From Schistocerca nitens (lineage: Eukaryota > Arthropoda > Insecta > Orthoptera > Acrididae), in NCBI RefSeq assembly GCF_023898315.1, contig NC_064616.1:530739102-530803101 (forward strand): a stretch of DNA of 64,000 nt, given 5' to 3'. Positions 42,830-53,154 of the stretch are shown piece by piece; the stretch's first letter is position 1, and every line of letters starts with the position of its first letter. The notes below the pieces were generated by a model, which did no database searches, had not been told where the DNA came from, and was given only the letters and a program-made list of their open reading frames with translations. The translations under genes and the position numbers were made by a program.

Positions 42830-44251
42830 CACTCCTGGAAATGGAAAAAAGAACACATTGACATCGGTGTGTCAGACCCACCATACTTGCTCCGGACACT
42901 GCGAGAGGGCTGTACAAGCAATGATCAAACGCACGGCACAGCGGACACACCAGGACCCGCGGTGTTGGCCGTCGAATGGCGCTAGCTGCGCAGCATTTGT
43001 GCACCGCCGCCGTCAGTGTCAGCCAGTTTGCCGTGGCATACGGAGCTCCATCGCAGTCTTTAACACTGGTAGCATGCCGCGACAGCGTGGACGTGAACCG
43101 TATGTGCAGTTGACGGACTTTGAACGAGGGCGTATAGTGGGCATGCGGGAGGCCGGGTGGACGTACCGCCGAATTGCTCAACACGTGGGGCGTGAGGTCT
43201 CCACAGTACATCGATGTTGTCGCCAGTGGTCGGCGGAAGGTGCACGTGCCCGTCGACCTGGGACCGGACCGCAGCGACGCACGGATGCACGCCAAGACCG
43301 TAGGATCCTAGGCAGTGCCGTAGGGGACCGCACCACCACTTCCCAGCAAATTAGGGACACTGTTGCTCCTGGGGTATCGGCGAGGACCATTCGCAACCGT
43401 CTCCATGAAGCTGGGCTACGGTCCCGCACACCGTTAGGCCGTCTTCCGCTCACGCCCCAACATCGTGCAGCCCGCCTCCAGTGGTGTCGCGACAGGCGTG
43501 AATGGAGGGACGAATGGAGACGTGTCGTCTTCAGTGATGAGAGTCGCTTCTGCCTTGGTGCCAATGATGGTCGTATGCGTGTTTGGCGCCGTGCAGGTGA
43601 GCGCCACAATCAGGACTGCATACGACCGAGGCACACAGGGCCAACACCCGGCATCATGGTGTGGGGAGCGATCTCCTACACTGGCCGTACACCACTGGTG
43701 ATCGTCGAGGGGACACTGAATAGTGCACGGTACATCCAAACCGTCATCGAACCCATCGTTCTACCATTCCTAGACCGGCAAGGGAACTTGCTGTTCCAAC
43801 AGGACAATGCACGTCCGCATGTATCCCGTGCCACCCAACGTGCTCTAGAAGGTGTAAGTCAACTACCCTGGCCAGCAAGATCTCCGGATCTGGCCCCCAT
43901 TGAGCATGTTTGGGACTGGATGAAGCGTCGTCTCACGTGGTCTGCACGTCCAGCACGAACGCTGGTCATACTGAGGCGCCAGGTGGAAATGGCATGGCAA
44001 GCCGTTCCACAGGACTACATCCAGCATCTCTACGATCGTCTCCATGGGAGAATAGCAGCCTGCATTGCTGCGAAAGGTGGATATACACTGTACTAGTGCC
44101 GACATTGTGCATGCTCTGTTGCCTGTGTCTATGTGCCTGTGGTTCTGTCAGTGTGATCATGTGATGTATCTGACCCTAGGAATGTGTCAATAAAGTTTCC
44201 CCTTCCTGGGACAATGAATTCACGGTGTTCTTATTTCAATTTCCAGGAGTG
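42830..44251 (+). mobile_element. Complete Tc1-like DNA transposon
   Basis: Inverted ends CACTCCTGGAAATGGAAAAA at 42830 and the complement of CACTCCTGGAAATTGAAATA ending at 44251, flanked by TA dinucleotides at 42828-42829 and 44252-44253. The element is 1,422 bp and encloses one uninterrupted transposase gene. It is clearly richer in CpG than the AT-rich DNA on both sides, which fits a recent arrival that has not yet lost CpG to methylation. No nested insertions. Candidate for an autonomous, potentially active copy. Confidence 0.93.
43074..44096 (+). CDS. Tc1-like transposase, intact
   Basis: 340 codons from ATG at 43074 (MPRQRGREPYVQLTDFERGR) to TAG. An in-frame ATG at 42858 would add 72 residues, but these overlap the terminal repeat region and look non-conserved, so the downstream start is preferred. 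The N terminus has paired helix-turn-helix DNA-binding regions: FERGRIVGMREAGWTYRRIA with VSTVHR (about 15-50) and ARTIRNRLHEAGLRSR (about 108-125). The catalytic core has Asp155 (FSDESRF), Asp244 (QQDNARPH) and Glu277 (SPDLAPIEHVWD), with GPTPGIMVWGAIS between. I count 32 residues between Asp244 and Glu277; the textbook Tc1 spacing is 34. The enzyme would bind the inverted ends and carry out cut-and-paste transposition into TA sites, acting in the nucleus. Its length is usual for Tc1 transposases. Confidence 0.93.
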   Translation: MPRQRGREPYVQLTDFERGRIVGMREAGWTYRRIAQHVGREVSTVHRCCRQWSAEGARARRPGTGPQRRTDARQDRRILGSAVGDRTTTSQQIRDTVAPGVSARTIRNRLHEAGLRSRTPLGRLPLTPQHRAARLQWCRDRREWRDEWRRVVFSDESRFCLGANDGRMRVWRRAGERHNQDCIRPRHTGPTPGIMVWGAISYTGRTPLVIVEGTLNSARYIQTVIEPIVLPFLDRQGNLLFQQDNARPHVSRATQRALEGVSQLPWPARSPDLAPIEHVWDWMKRRLTWSARPARTLVILRRQVEMAWQAVPQDYIQHLYDRLHGRIAACIAAKGGYTLY

Positions 44252-44253
44252 TA

Positions 44254-45233
44254 CATCACATACACACATAGAAAATGAATTAATACCAAAAGATAAGATT
44301 TTTGCAACTTATAATTAAATAGGTCATTTTATCTGACTTGTGGCCTAACAAATAGCATAAGTGAGGTTTCAAAAAACATGTAAATAAAAATTTCATTTCT
44401 TCTCTAGAATAACTGAATAACTGTAGGAGTTTATTTGATCCCCCATTTTACACAAGATACAAATACTGCACAAAAAGCAGTACAAGGAAAATTAGTTTCA
44501 TTCACTTAGGATTGAATTACAAAAGACTTTCATGTTTTGCTTTGCAGTTTAATGTTTTTCAGTAAGCCTAGATAATGTATCTATTCTAAGTTATTTGGAA
44601 AACATCGTAATTCCTGTTTTGTATTTGTGAAGAAAATATGTTTACACGTACAATATTATATTTGTAAAGTCATTGTTAGAGTCATTGTAATGACACCATT
44701 TTGGAATAGGACCATATATGACTGATAAGATTGATTTTAGTAAGGTGTTAACAAGTGATATGTCTCACAACCCTGGTGAAGACATAATATGTAAAGAATA
44801 TTTCATGCCAAGACACAATAAACTATGATTAGGTTTTACTAATGGGTTTCTTGACCATGTACAGAAATTGAAGGAAGCATTTCAACATGACAGTTTCAGT
44901 TAATCTTAGTAAGAGACATTCATGTTGATTTTTTTGTAATCTAAGGAAAGGACAGTTAGAGCAAAGAGCACTTTAGTAAACAGAAAAATAAAGTTATCCA
45001 GTTAGGGTAGGCACTACTTGAGAAGTAGTGAAATTGCTACACCATAGTGATCCCCCTACCAACAACTATCCAAAGTGTATTTTGTTAGTTTTTTTCTGAA
45101 ATGTCTTGATTGTTGACAACTCGAAGAAGTACTTTGTTATAAAATGAAAATAATAAATAAATAATTTTTCATTTTAACCAACTTTGGCAATGGAAAACAA
45201 ATGTTTTTCTGATAGAATAGAATGAACAAATCA
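44254..45233. other. AT-rich sequence without recognised features
   Basis: No coding similarity and no repeat boundaries noted. CpG-poor, in contrast to the Tc1-like element to its left. Confidence 0.45.
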
Positions 45234-46551
45234 CAATGAAGGAAAAAACTTGCAACACCAAAAAATAATTGATGTAGATTAATGAAATTTCAGGATAAAT
45301 TTGTCTATGTAACATATTTAAGTGATTAACATTGCAAGAGCATAGGTCAATGTAAGTGCGACATAAACCATTGCAGGTGTGAAATGCTGGTACATTAGTA
45401 ATTGGTGTAACCATCACAATGTTGAATATTAGCAAACACACATGCATTGTAGTGCACAGCTGCCAGATCTCAGTTTGTGTTAAGGAGTTCAATGCCTGTT
45501 GCACTCAGTTGGTCAATGCAGGGATGGTTAATGCTGGTTGTGGATTATGTCCCATATTGCTCAGTTGGAGACAAATCTGGTGATTGATCAGGCCAAGACA
45601 ACATTTCAAAACTCTATATAGCATGTTGGGCTACAACAGCAGCATGTGGTTAAATGTTATCCTCTTGGAAAACACCCCCTGGAATGCCATTCATGAATGG
45701 CAGCACAGCAGGTTGAATCACCAGATTGACATACAAATTTGCTGTCAGGACATGTGGGACAATACTGAGAGTACCCCTGCTCTCATACAAAATCACACCC
45801 CAAACCATAAAGCAAGGTCCTGTCAGACAAATTGTTTGCTACCCCCTCAACTGGTCTCCTACGATCCAACTCACAGCCATCACTGGCACCAATGAAGGAA
45901 CAGATTTCATCACAAAATGTAACAGAACTCCACCTTGCCCTCCAATGAGCTCTTGCTTGACACCACTGAAGTCGCAAGTCAGTGGAATGCATGCTACAGG
46001 GCATCTGGCTCAGAGCCATCCTTGAAGTAACCAATTTGTAACAGTTTGTTGTGTCACTGTGGTACCTAGTGCCACTTAGATTGCTGCTGCAGATGCGGTA
46101 CAATGCGCCAGAGCCATACACCAAACACAGTGGTCTTCCCTCTCAACAGTATCACAAAGCCATCTGGAGCCCAGTCTTCTTGTGAGCGTACGTTCTCATG
46201 ACCACTGTTGCCAGCAATCATGTACAGTGGCAACATTCCTGCCAAGTATTTCTGCAGTATTGCAGAAGGAACATCTGGATTTTTGTAGCCCTATTACACA
46301 ACCTCTTTCAAATTCAGTATAATGGCATCTTTACCATCAAAAGGCATTCTTGAATAACATCAACTCACCACGTCCAATTTCAAATGTATTGAATACTCAT
46401 AGTCATTATAGCATGTATTTAAAACAAACCTGATGTGGATCTGGTGCAAAATTTGAATAGACATAATCTTCCAGATGTAGAAACATGCTTACCAACTTCC
46501 ATTTATGTTTGACAATTCCTTATTAGTGTTAGTGATTTTTTCCTTTCACTG
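45234..46551 (-). pseudogene. Tc1-like element, minus strand, decayed
   Basis: The ends are imperfect inverted repeats: CAATGAAGGAAAAAACTTGC at 45234 and the complement of CAGTGAAAGGAAAAAATCAC at 46551, with TA after the right end and CA (mutated TA) before the left. Minus-strand pieces of transposase: LRLQWCQARAHWRARWSSV, then FCDEICSFIGASDGC (first Asp box with DE preserved), RTLLYGLGC, and toward 45600 FQEDN (second Asp box) and a SPDLSPI-like segment. Most differences from a working copy are C-to-T or G-to-A changes at former CpG sites, together with stops. Older than the intact Tc1 at 42830 and a different subfamily. Confidence 0.8.
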
Positions 46552-46896
46552 TATTTACAAGGACATGGAAAATATTTGTTTAGCTATGAGATGCTGTAGC
46601 AACGAATGGCAGAATGGAGAATGTTGTAATAGCAGTACATAACAACTGTATTATTTTCTATGCCATTAGTGCAACCTCACCAGAGTTGTTTACTACGACA
46701 ATAGAGATGGAGATATAAGTATAGATACCTAAGTAATGTAATGTACTTGTGAGAAACGACACTTTTCCTAAACATAATGTACTCTTTGCAGGACATCCAT
46801 AACTGTTGCTAAAATTCTTCATGATAACTAAATCCACTCCAGTTGTATTTGTCTCAACCTCTATTTGGATAAAATTATACACAAAACCTGAGTTTA
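46552..46896. other. Spacer without recognised features
   Basis: No coding similarity; separates the Tc1 remnant from a foldback element. Confidence 0.4.
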
Positions 46897-47540
46897 AGGA
46901 GGCATATCACATCTTCAGACATCACAAAAAACAAGGAAAATGAAGAGGGATATTGCATAAAATTAATTATCATTAAAAGGCCCCTTAAAAATGTGAACAT
47001 CAAGTTATACATTGGTTGCATATGAGAAAGTCGTTCTAGTCATGTAAAAAAACCAACAAATGTATGAAGTAGAGTGTGAGATCCTGTGTGAGTGAGGCAT
47101 GAAAGGTTCTCTGAGCCAACCAGTAAGACACTGGGTAAATAGGGCAGATGTACACAATGTACACATATATATCAGAGATTGGCCACCACCAGAACTAATA
47201 GTGAGGGCAGGAGGGACCACTGAAGAAATCATAGATAGCAACATGGCCACAACTCCACATTTCCTCCCAAATGCCACCTGGCTAGGCACAGCTTACCCAG
47301 TGTGGTACTTGTTGACTCAGAGAACCTTCTTTGTGCCCTAGCTGCATGGGAATTCACATGCTGCTTGATACAGCTGCTGGATATTTTACATGACTGGTAT
47401 GACTTTGTTGTACACAATCAAGATATAACCTGATGTTCACATTTTTATAGGCACTTTTAATGTTAATTAATTTTATGAAGCAGCCCTCTTAGTTTTCCTT
47501 GTTTCTTGTAGCACCTGAAGATAGGATTCATATCCTAAAT
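46897..47540. repeat. Foldback element with about 120-bp inverted arms
   Basis: The left arm (46897-47020) is the complement of the right arm (about 47420-47540): GATGTTCACATTTTTA, TTTTAATG-TAATTAATTTTATG, CCCTCTT-GTTTTCCTTGTTT, and CTGAAGAT align with about 80% identity. The interior (47021-47419) encodes nothing I recognise. The layout, long arms with unique centre, resembles a foldback transposon or a Penelope-type inverted pair of terminal repeats. Confidence 0.7.
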
Positions 47541-48290
47541 CCTGGGTCATGTGTACAAGGTTATCCAAATAAAGAAATAGTCAAGTATAGAGGAGAAAAT
47601 TTATCCATACTGAAAAATGCTTCCTAAAAACACAAAAAATATTCTTACTTTGCAATGAATTGGCACAAATAGTAAAAGTTGTCACATTTTTTTTATAAAA
47701 TAAGTAATATTTGTCAGCTAGATTTATGTCTTCACATTTTTATAAGATAAGTAATATTTGCAAGCTAGATTTATGCCTTACATTCTTTTAGACAATAATT
47801 GGTCCCCCATTTTCTTTAACACCAACAATCCACCACTTTTTAATTGTGTACAGCTATGCCTTCAAAACGGCAGATATTTTCATAAGATGTTGTCATCTTC
47901 ACCTTCTTTATTCCCCAGAATCAAGTACAGCATATCATTATAAACAAAAATACAATAAGTTACAGAACAGAGCAAAAATATATCTGTAATGCATCATCAC
48001 CCTAACAACATCATCATAAATCTCTTAAACACATAGTATATCATAATACTTCATCTCAAAATAAACCTCTTAAACTTCATGAATTCCATAAATACTCATA
48101 CACCTCCTATAGAAAAACTGCTATGAATATAATCTATATAATACATAATCCATAATAATACAATATCTGTTTTGAACCAAAAAATGTATTTTGCATCATA
48201 ACTGATCTTTCATGTATCTTATTGTAGCCTTTGGTTTGCATTGGTCGAAATGCCACCATTCTCCACTAAGCCTTTCTCTGAAAATGAAAT
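47541..48290. other. AT-rich spacer containing a 50-bp tandem duplication
   Basis: At 47683-47732 and 47733-47780 a unit CACATTTTT...TAAGTAATATTTG...AGCTAGATTTATG is repeated twice with a few differences. The remainder to 48290 is very AT-rich (ATA and CATAAT runs at about 47990-48180) with no gene. Confidence 0.6.
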
Positions 48291-48435
48291 TGAGGTGGAT
48301 GCTCAGCTCAGTTACAACAAACAACACCTTATTATCAGGAGTTCATTTATTCACCTCTTTACACAAGGAAGGCTTACAAAGAACTGGATGGCGGAACTGC
48401 ACAAATATAATGTTTAGCTTAGTTCAAAGACTGCA
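48291..48435 (-). repeat. 3' LTR of the gypsy element
   Basis: About 145 bp matching 54860-55001 in the same orientation. Minus-strand reading contains GAGGTGAATAAATGAACTCC, where AATAAA would serve as a polyadenylation signal, and ends GAGCATCCACCTCA. Such a short LTR is unusual for gypsy elements; the true LTR may be longer with its 5' part lost at both ends. The sequence just inside (48436-48490) is G-rich on the plus strand and does not look like a polypurine tract in the sense direction. Confidence 0.7.
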
Positions 48436-48918
48436 GTATGCAGTACGGTGTACTGTTCAGAGGCCGGGGTGGGTGGGGGGGGGGTTGACTATGGTGTCGG
48501 CAGGGGTGGTCTGCAGGAGCTGAACCACGGTCAGCTCAACAGCATCATCAGGGAGCTGTGTGGGTAGATGTCGTGAAGGAAGGTCCGGTCACTGAGCCTG
48601 GAAGTCGTTGAAGCACGCCGGGCGTCATACTGGGCGTGCTGGTCGTGTGGCGTCACGTAGGCCAGCGGTTTGCGGGAGGAACTGAGCAACGACTACGATG
48701 TCTCCGGTGGCCGTGGCGAACACACAAAGCCTCTCCAGGTCAGCGTCGGGCAAGAGGGGAACACATTTCACCAGGTGGCAGGGAATGGCAGAGGTTCTGT
48801 TTTGAGCACCAGATGAAGGGAAACACACGACGAACAGTGTGTCATCGCGTAGTATTTTAGAGATGTCGTGGATTATGTCCGGGGGAACAGGCACAAACAC
48901 CTTGAGCGAGGGAACATT

Positions 48919-49614
48919 CTAGATGGGTGGGCGTGAGAAACCTTGACAGGGCAAGGCAGGCGAAGGGGGAGAGGTCGAAGGGACCGGTGAAGGGCCCGAC
49001 GGTGAGGGCATGATCGTAGGTAAGCTCGACGTGGGGAGCATGGGGTCACTCAATGGAGTGCGTGAGACTGGAATAGGGAGCGAGGTCAGAGGAGAGCTCG
49101 ACGAATGGAGCTGGAGGTCACTCGATTGAGTGTGTAAGTCCGACCTGGAGGGAGTGGTCGGAACCTCGTGAGCCACGACAGTGAGTGGCGTGGTCGTGGC
49201 CTGAAGGGGGGTAGAAGAAGGCTCGTCATGAACAGGCATAAGTCTGTTGATAGAGACTGTGACAGCTGAATCTTTTATCTGGATGTCATAGGTGTTGGCT
49301 GAGCTCCGGGGAACTCGGTACGGGCCGGTATATGGACGTTGGAGGGGAGCACGGACAGTGTCATCTCGGAGCATGACGTATTCACAATTGTCCAGAGATT
49401 TTGGGATGTGAGCCTTAGGGCGGGAGTGGCTGGCAGGCAGAAGGATATGGAGGTTGATGAAGTGGTGTCTGACGCGGTCCACAAAGGAAGGTAAGTCAGA
49501 TCGAGGGAGAGAAGCGGAAGGGCTCACAAGTTCGACAATGTTCTGGCCATATACGAACTTGGCTATTGTGCCCCTGAGGTCTTCCTTATAGATTGCATGA
49601 ATGCCGAGTAGCAC
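48919..49614 (-). pseudogene. Gypsy integrase C-terminal region
   Basis: Minus-strand frame begins after the catalytic core with ALPIVLLGIHAIYKEDLRGT (the upstream Leu-Leu-Gly-Ile-His motif typical of gypsy integrases), continues KFVYGQNIVEL, RSDLPSFVDRVRHHF, and the GPY/F module PYTGPYRVPRSSANTYDI followed by VSINRLMPVHDE. A Ser/Pro/Thr-rich tail follows. The GPY/F module contributes to target DNA binding in this group. It connects without interruption to the catalytic core at 49620-50120 if a frameshift near 49640 is allowed. Confidence 0.8.
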
Positions 49615-49619
49615 AATGG

Positions 49620-50330
49620 GAAGGGCCTCCGTCCATAGCGAGTCGTGGCATCGAAGAGCCGCCTTGAGAGTGCGGTGCCAGCACTCAACTAGCCCATTAC
49701 TTTGTGGGTGATATGCTGTGGTATGGATGTGCTGGATGCCGCAGATGTTACAAATCTCGTTGAACAGGGCGGACTCAAATTGTCTGCACTGGTCAGTCGT
49801 GATAGCTGGACATCCGAAATGCGATACCCATGACTCGACGAAAGCTCAAGCAACAGTTTCTGCCATAATATTGGGGTGGGGGACAGCCTCCACCCAGCGA
49901 GTTGTTCGGTCAATAGACGAGAGGACATAACGAAAGCTGTTAGAGGGGAGAGAGGGCCGATAATGTCAATATGAGTATGCTGGAAACGCCCAGGAGGTCT
50001 CGAAAAAGCTCTGGGGGGGGGGGGGGAGTGTGCTTGTGTACTTTGTAGCGTTGGCATGCGATGCAGGAGCATGCCCATTGCTGGCAGTCCTTGATGACAT
50101 TTCTCCACACAAAGCACTCTGCAATGAGGCGGGCAGATGCCCGAACACCGGGGTGGGCTAAATTATGCAGTGCGTTGAAGACAGCTCGACGGAATGTGGT
50201 TGGGATGAGGGTGCGTAGTGTGTCCGTACTGTCGTCACACCAGATCTCACCAGAAATACCAGGGAAGGTGGTGCGGATGAAGTGTAGTGAAGAGGTAGAG
50301 TCTGAAATCAGGTCTTGTGTGTCCTCGTCA
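49620..50330 (-). pseudogene. Gypsy integrase zinc-binding and catalytic core
   Basis: The HHCC-type zinc region lies at about 50200-50050 (FNALHNLAHPGVRASARLI, then CSCIACQRYK). The catalytic core begins with PGRFQHTHIDIIGPL (first Asp) at about 49985, interrupted by a frameshift, and continues TTDQCRQFESALFNEI (second Asp) at about 49795 and HTTAYHPQSNGLVECWHRTLK (the Glu) at about 49690. All three acidic residues are visible in the translation. A plus-strand poly-G run at about 50011-50024 encodes a proline stretch in the linker (HTPPPPPELF) and is a probable frameshift site. Function: insertion of the DNA copy into the genome. Confidence 0.82.
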
Positions 50331-51450
50331 GCGGGTTGGAAGTTAGGCAGTTCAGAGAGGTCTAACAGCGAATGAATAGCGTCGACTCGTGAAAGGAAAT
50401 CAGCAACTATATTGTCAGCACCCTTTATGTGTCTGACATCGGTGGTGAACTGAGATATGAAGTCCATGTATCTGAAGCGGCGAGGAGGCGGTTCCACTGG
50501 CGGGTTTGTAATGGCCACAGCCAGGGGTTTGTGGTCCGTTAAAACATAGAAAGGGCGTTCCTCAACGTCAGTCTTAAAATGCTTGATCGCTTCACAGACC
50601 GCGAGCAACTCCCTGTCAAATGCGGAATATTTCCGTTGTGCGTTGGTGAGCTTGCGCGAGAAGAACTGCAGAGGCGAAGTCTGGCCGTCGATTGTCTGGC
50701 TAACGACAGCGCCGATGGCAGTATCGCTTGCGTCTGTGGTGATGAAAAGCTGCGCATTGGGATGAGGATGCGCAATGGTGCAGGCCTTGGCAAGAAGACT
50801 TTTGAGGGTGGTGAACGAGTCAGTCATAGCAGGGGTCCATGGAACAGTCCAAGATCCAGAAGTGTGGGTGCCTGCCAATGCGTCCGTCAGTGGAGCCTGA
50901 ATCTCTGCAGCCTGAGATAGATGTCGGCGATAATAATTAACCATCCCCAGAAAGCACCGGAGCTCTTAGAATGACGCAGGTCTGGGTAGGTTTAGTATTG
51001 TTTGTACCTTCTCAGCGGGCGGTGAAATGCCATCTGCAAAGACCCGAAAACCAAGAAAAGTGACAGCGGGTTGATGTAGCTGCAATTTGTCCTGGTTGGT
51101 CTCGATGCCTGCTGCCGCGAGAGTGTACATAACACATGTCGAATGTTGTCCTAGATGGAGGAGCTGAACACAAGAATGTCATCAAGGTATGCAAAGCAGA
51201 ATTTTAGGTCGAATAGAACTTCCATGATGAAGCATTGCCAGGTTTGTGTTGCGTCTTTCAGACCGAAGGGCATGAATCGAAACTGAAATAACCCGATTGG
51301 GGTGGTGATTTCTGTCTTCTCGATGTCTTCAGGTGCCATGGGGATCTGGTGATAGGCCCGTTTGCAATCAATGACCGAGAACGTGGTCGCACCTGCGAGG
51401 GAACTAGTAAAGTCGGCAATGTTGGGTATGGGGTAGGTGTCCATAATTGT
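50330..51450 (-). pseudogene. Gypsy reverse transcriptase (palm/thumb) and RNase H
   Basis: RT palm: MDTYPIPNIADFTSSLAGAT, FSVIDCKRAYHQIPM (first Asp), TTPIGLFQFRFMPFGLKDA, and the catalytic YLDDILVFSS at about 51195-51165. Frameshifts follow near 51150 and 51010. The next open frame (50944-49940) starts MVNYYRRHLSQAAEIQAPLT (connection), then RNase H: LFITTDASDTAIGAVVSQ (Asp), FFSRKLTNAQRKYSAFDREL (Glu), HFKTDVEERPFYVLTDHKPL (Asp). RT copies the RNA to DNA; RNase H removes the template. The catalytic residues are intact despite the frame damage. Confidence 0.88.
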
Positions 51451-52131
51451 TCGTGCTTTTAGTCAACGGTAGTCTCCGCACATGCGCCAGGACCTGTCTT
51501 TCTTGGGTGTCATATGAATGGGCGTAGACCAGCTACTGGCAGAGATTTCAATGACGCTGGAGCTTAGAAGTTCAGAAATTTGCTTTTCAAGGTCGGAGAG
51601 GCACTCGGGACAAAGTCGACATCGTTTACTGGAGATCGGGGGGCCTGGCGTGAGGCGCAGCTTGTGAACCGTGCCGTTGGTGACGACGGAAACGTTGCCG
51701 GCGGCACGGGAGGCGGTTTGTTTACAATGTGTGGCAGGCAGGGCAGGTGAGGCGTGGTTGTGGTGTTTGGAGCCACTCGGCGGATCCGACGGGAGCCGAG
51801 GCGGCCAAGTTTCCCAAGAGTCAACGTGACAAGATGGTTGCTGGCCCGAAGCAGTGGCACCGTGGTCGGGTGAGCTCTGTAGAGCTCGTGAAGCGTTAGT
51901 GAGTCCATTGTCTGAGGGCGCGTCCTGTGGTAGCACGGTCGCGGACGAAGCGCTAGGCGCGAGTACACTGTTTGTGTTATCAGTGGCGGTCGCACGGCGG
52001 CGCGCAGGAGCCGAAGTTGCATAGTTTGAGGTGCTGTCCGCATGGAGAGGGGTAGGAACTGTCAGATCGGGAACACGTGACGTTCGTCGCGCATGCGCAC
52101 TTGTGTCTGACCGAGTGTCAAATGCTTCCAT
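51451..52131 (-). pseudogene. Gypsy RT N-terminal region with in-frame stop
   Basis: Minus-strand frame 52131-51463: a long linker rich in Ser, Ala and Pro, then CRLCPECLSDLEKQISELLS, SSVIEISASSWSTPIHMTPK and WRMCGDYR, then a TGA (about 51462) where the family has Arg, and the same frame continues with LKARTIMDTYPIPN. The change is a single C-to-T event of the CGA-to-TGA kind. With that codon aside, the RT frame is continuous from 52131 to 51151. Confidence 0.82.
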
Positions 52132-52544
52132 GTTAGGGGGGGTGTGGTCCTGCGGAACTGTCAGTACACGTTATGGCAGAGTTGATAGCACAGTTGCGAG
52201 GGGTAGCAGGAAGAAAGCACACGGAGGCTCGATTGCTGGGACTACAAGCAGATTCGACGCACTTACTGACCTTGCTGCAATTTCTGTAATCCCTTTGCTG
52301 CGTCGAAGAGCTGGAGCTGATTTTCGTGGAGCCAGAGGGAGAGCTCGAAGTTTTCCTTGCGTAGGCGAGCGACGTTTTCAAGCTCGACAAGGCACTTGTG
52401 CGTTGTTTCTTGTAACGTCGTCGACAGAGACGAGCATGTACGGATGAGATGAGCCCGGACCAACGTGTCACGGGGGGGTTTGGTCGACGGAGCACGGGGG
52501 AAGTGAGTTTTGGACAGGTGATGAAACACGATGTTTCGCACTAG

Positions 52545-52770
52545 TTCCGGTGAAAGTTCGTGGTGTTGCAAGAAGTCAATGCGTAGTAAATGTTCCTCAA
52601 TATTGCGCACTAAAAAAGTCCACTCGAGTTTGTAGTTAATTCACGGCTTGCAGTGAAGTATGATGAGGGCAGATGTTAAATGACACTAAGGACGTAGGCA
52701 GCAGCGAAACATCGGTGCCTGTATCCACTAGGAAAAGTGTCCCGATGAAATGTCTTTAATATAAAGTCGT
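52545..52770 (-). pseudogene. Gypsy aspartic protease
   Basis: Minus-strand reading HFIGTLFLVDTGTDVSLLPT shows the retropepsin active-site triplet Asp-Thr-Gly encoded at 52725-52717. A stop follows about 30 codons later, and a second frame (52610 onward) supplies LLRIDFLQHHELSPEL, which matches the protease C terminus. The upstream frame from 53204 ends RLYIKDISSGHFS, shifted by a base from the active-site frame. The enzyme would cleave the Gag-Pol polyprotein. Confidence 0.8.
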
Positions 52771-53154
52771 CCGTAACTATCCAATTGTTCCCAGACAGAA
52801 TGGAGCTCTGGGAGGTGCCTGTCATGTTGTGCGCAAGAGGCGGCACCTGGACCTACCTGCGATTGGCGTTTGGGAAGCAGCAGGGTGGTCTGCCTCACCA
52901 AACCGTGTGTGGAAGTGACAGTATGGGTAGTGTGGTTCCATTTCCTGCAGGAAGTTCGCTGCCAGAGGCAGTGGCCAAGGTTCGGTGGCTGCAGCAGATT
53001 CAGTTGCCAGAGGGGGCGTGACCGTGGGCGGAGCCGGTGACGTCCCAGCTGCTTGTTTACTGCTGCCTGGAGCAAGCGGAACAGTTGGTGCAGTATGGCC
53101 CCAGCCACGTCCGGCTGCGGGACGAAGAGCCTGAACCTGAGACTTGCCAGGTAG

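Noticed and set aside
42798..43739. Long minus-strand open frames opposite the Tc1-like transposase
   Set aside because: They are antisense shadows of the intact plus-strand gene; their products lack recognisable motifs.
48625..48900. An env-like gene downstream of the gypsy integrase
   Set aside because: The frame lacks a signal peptide, a membrane segment and any env motif; it is more likely 3' non-coding sequence.
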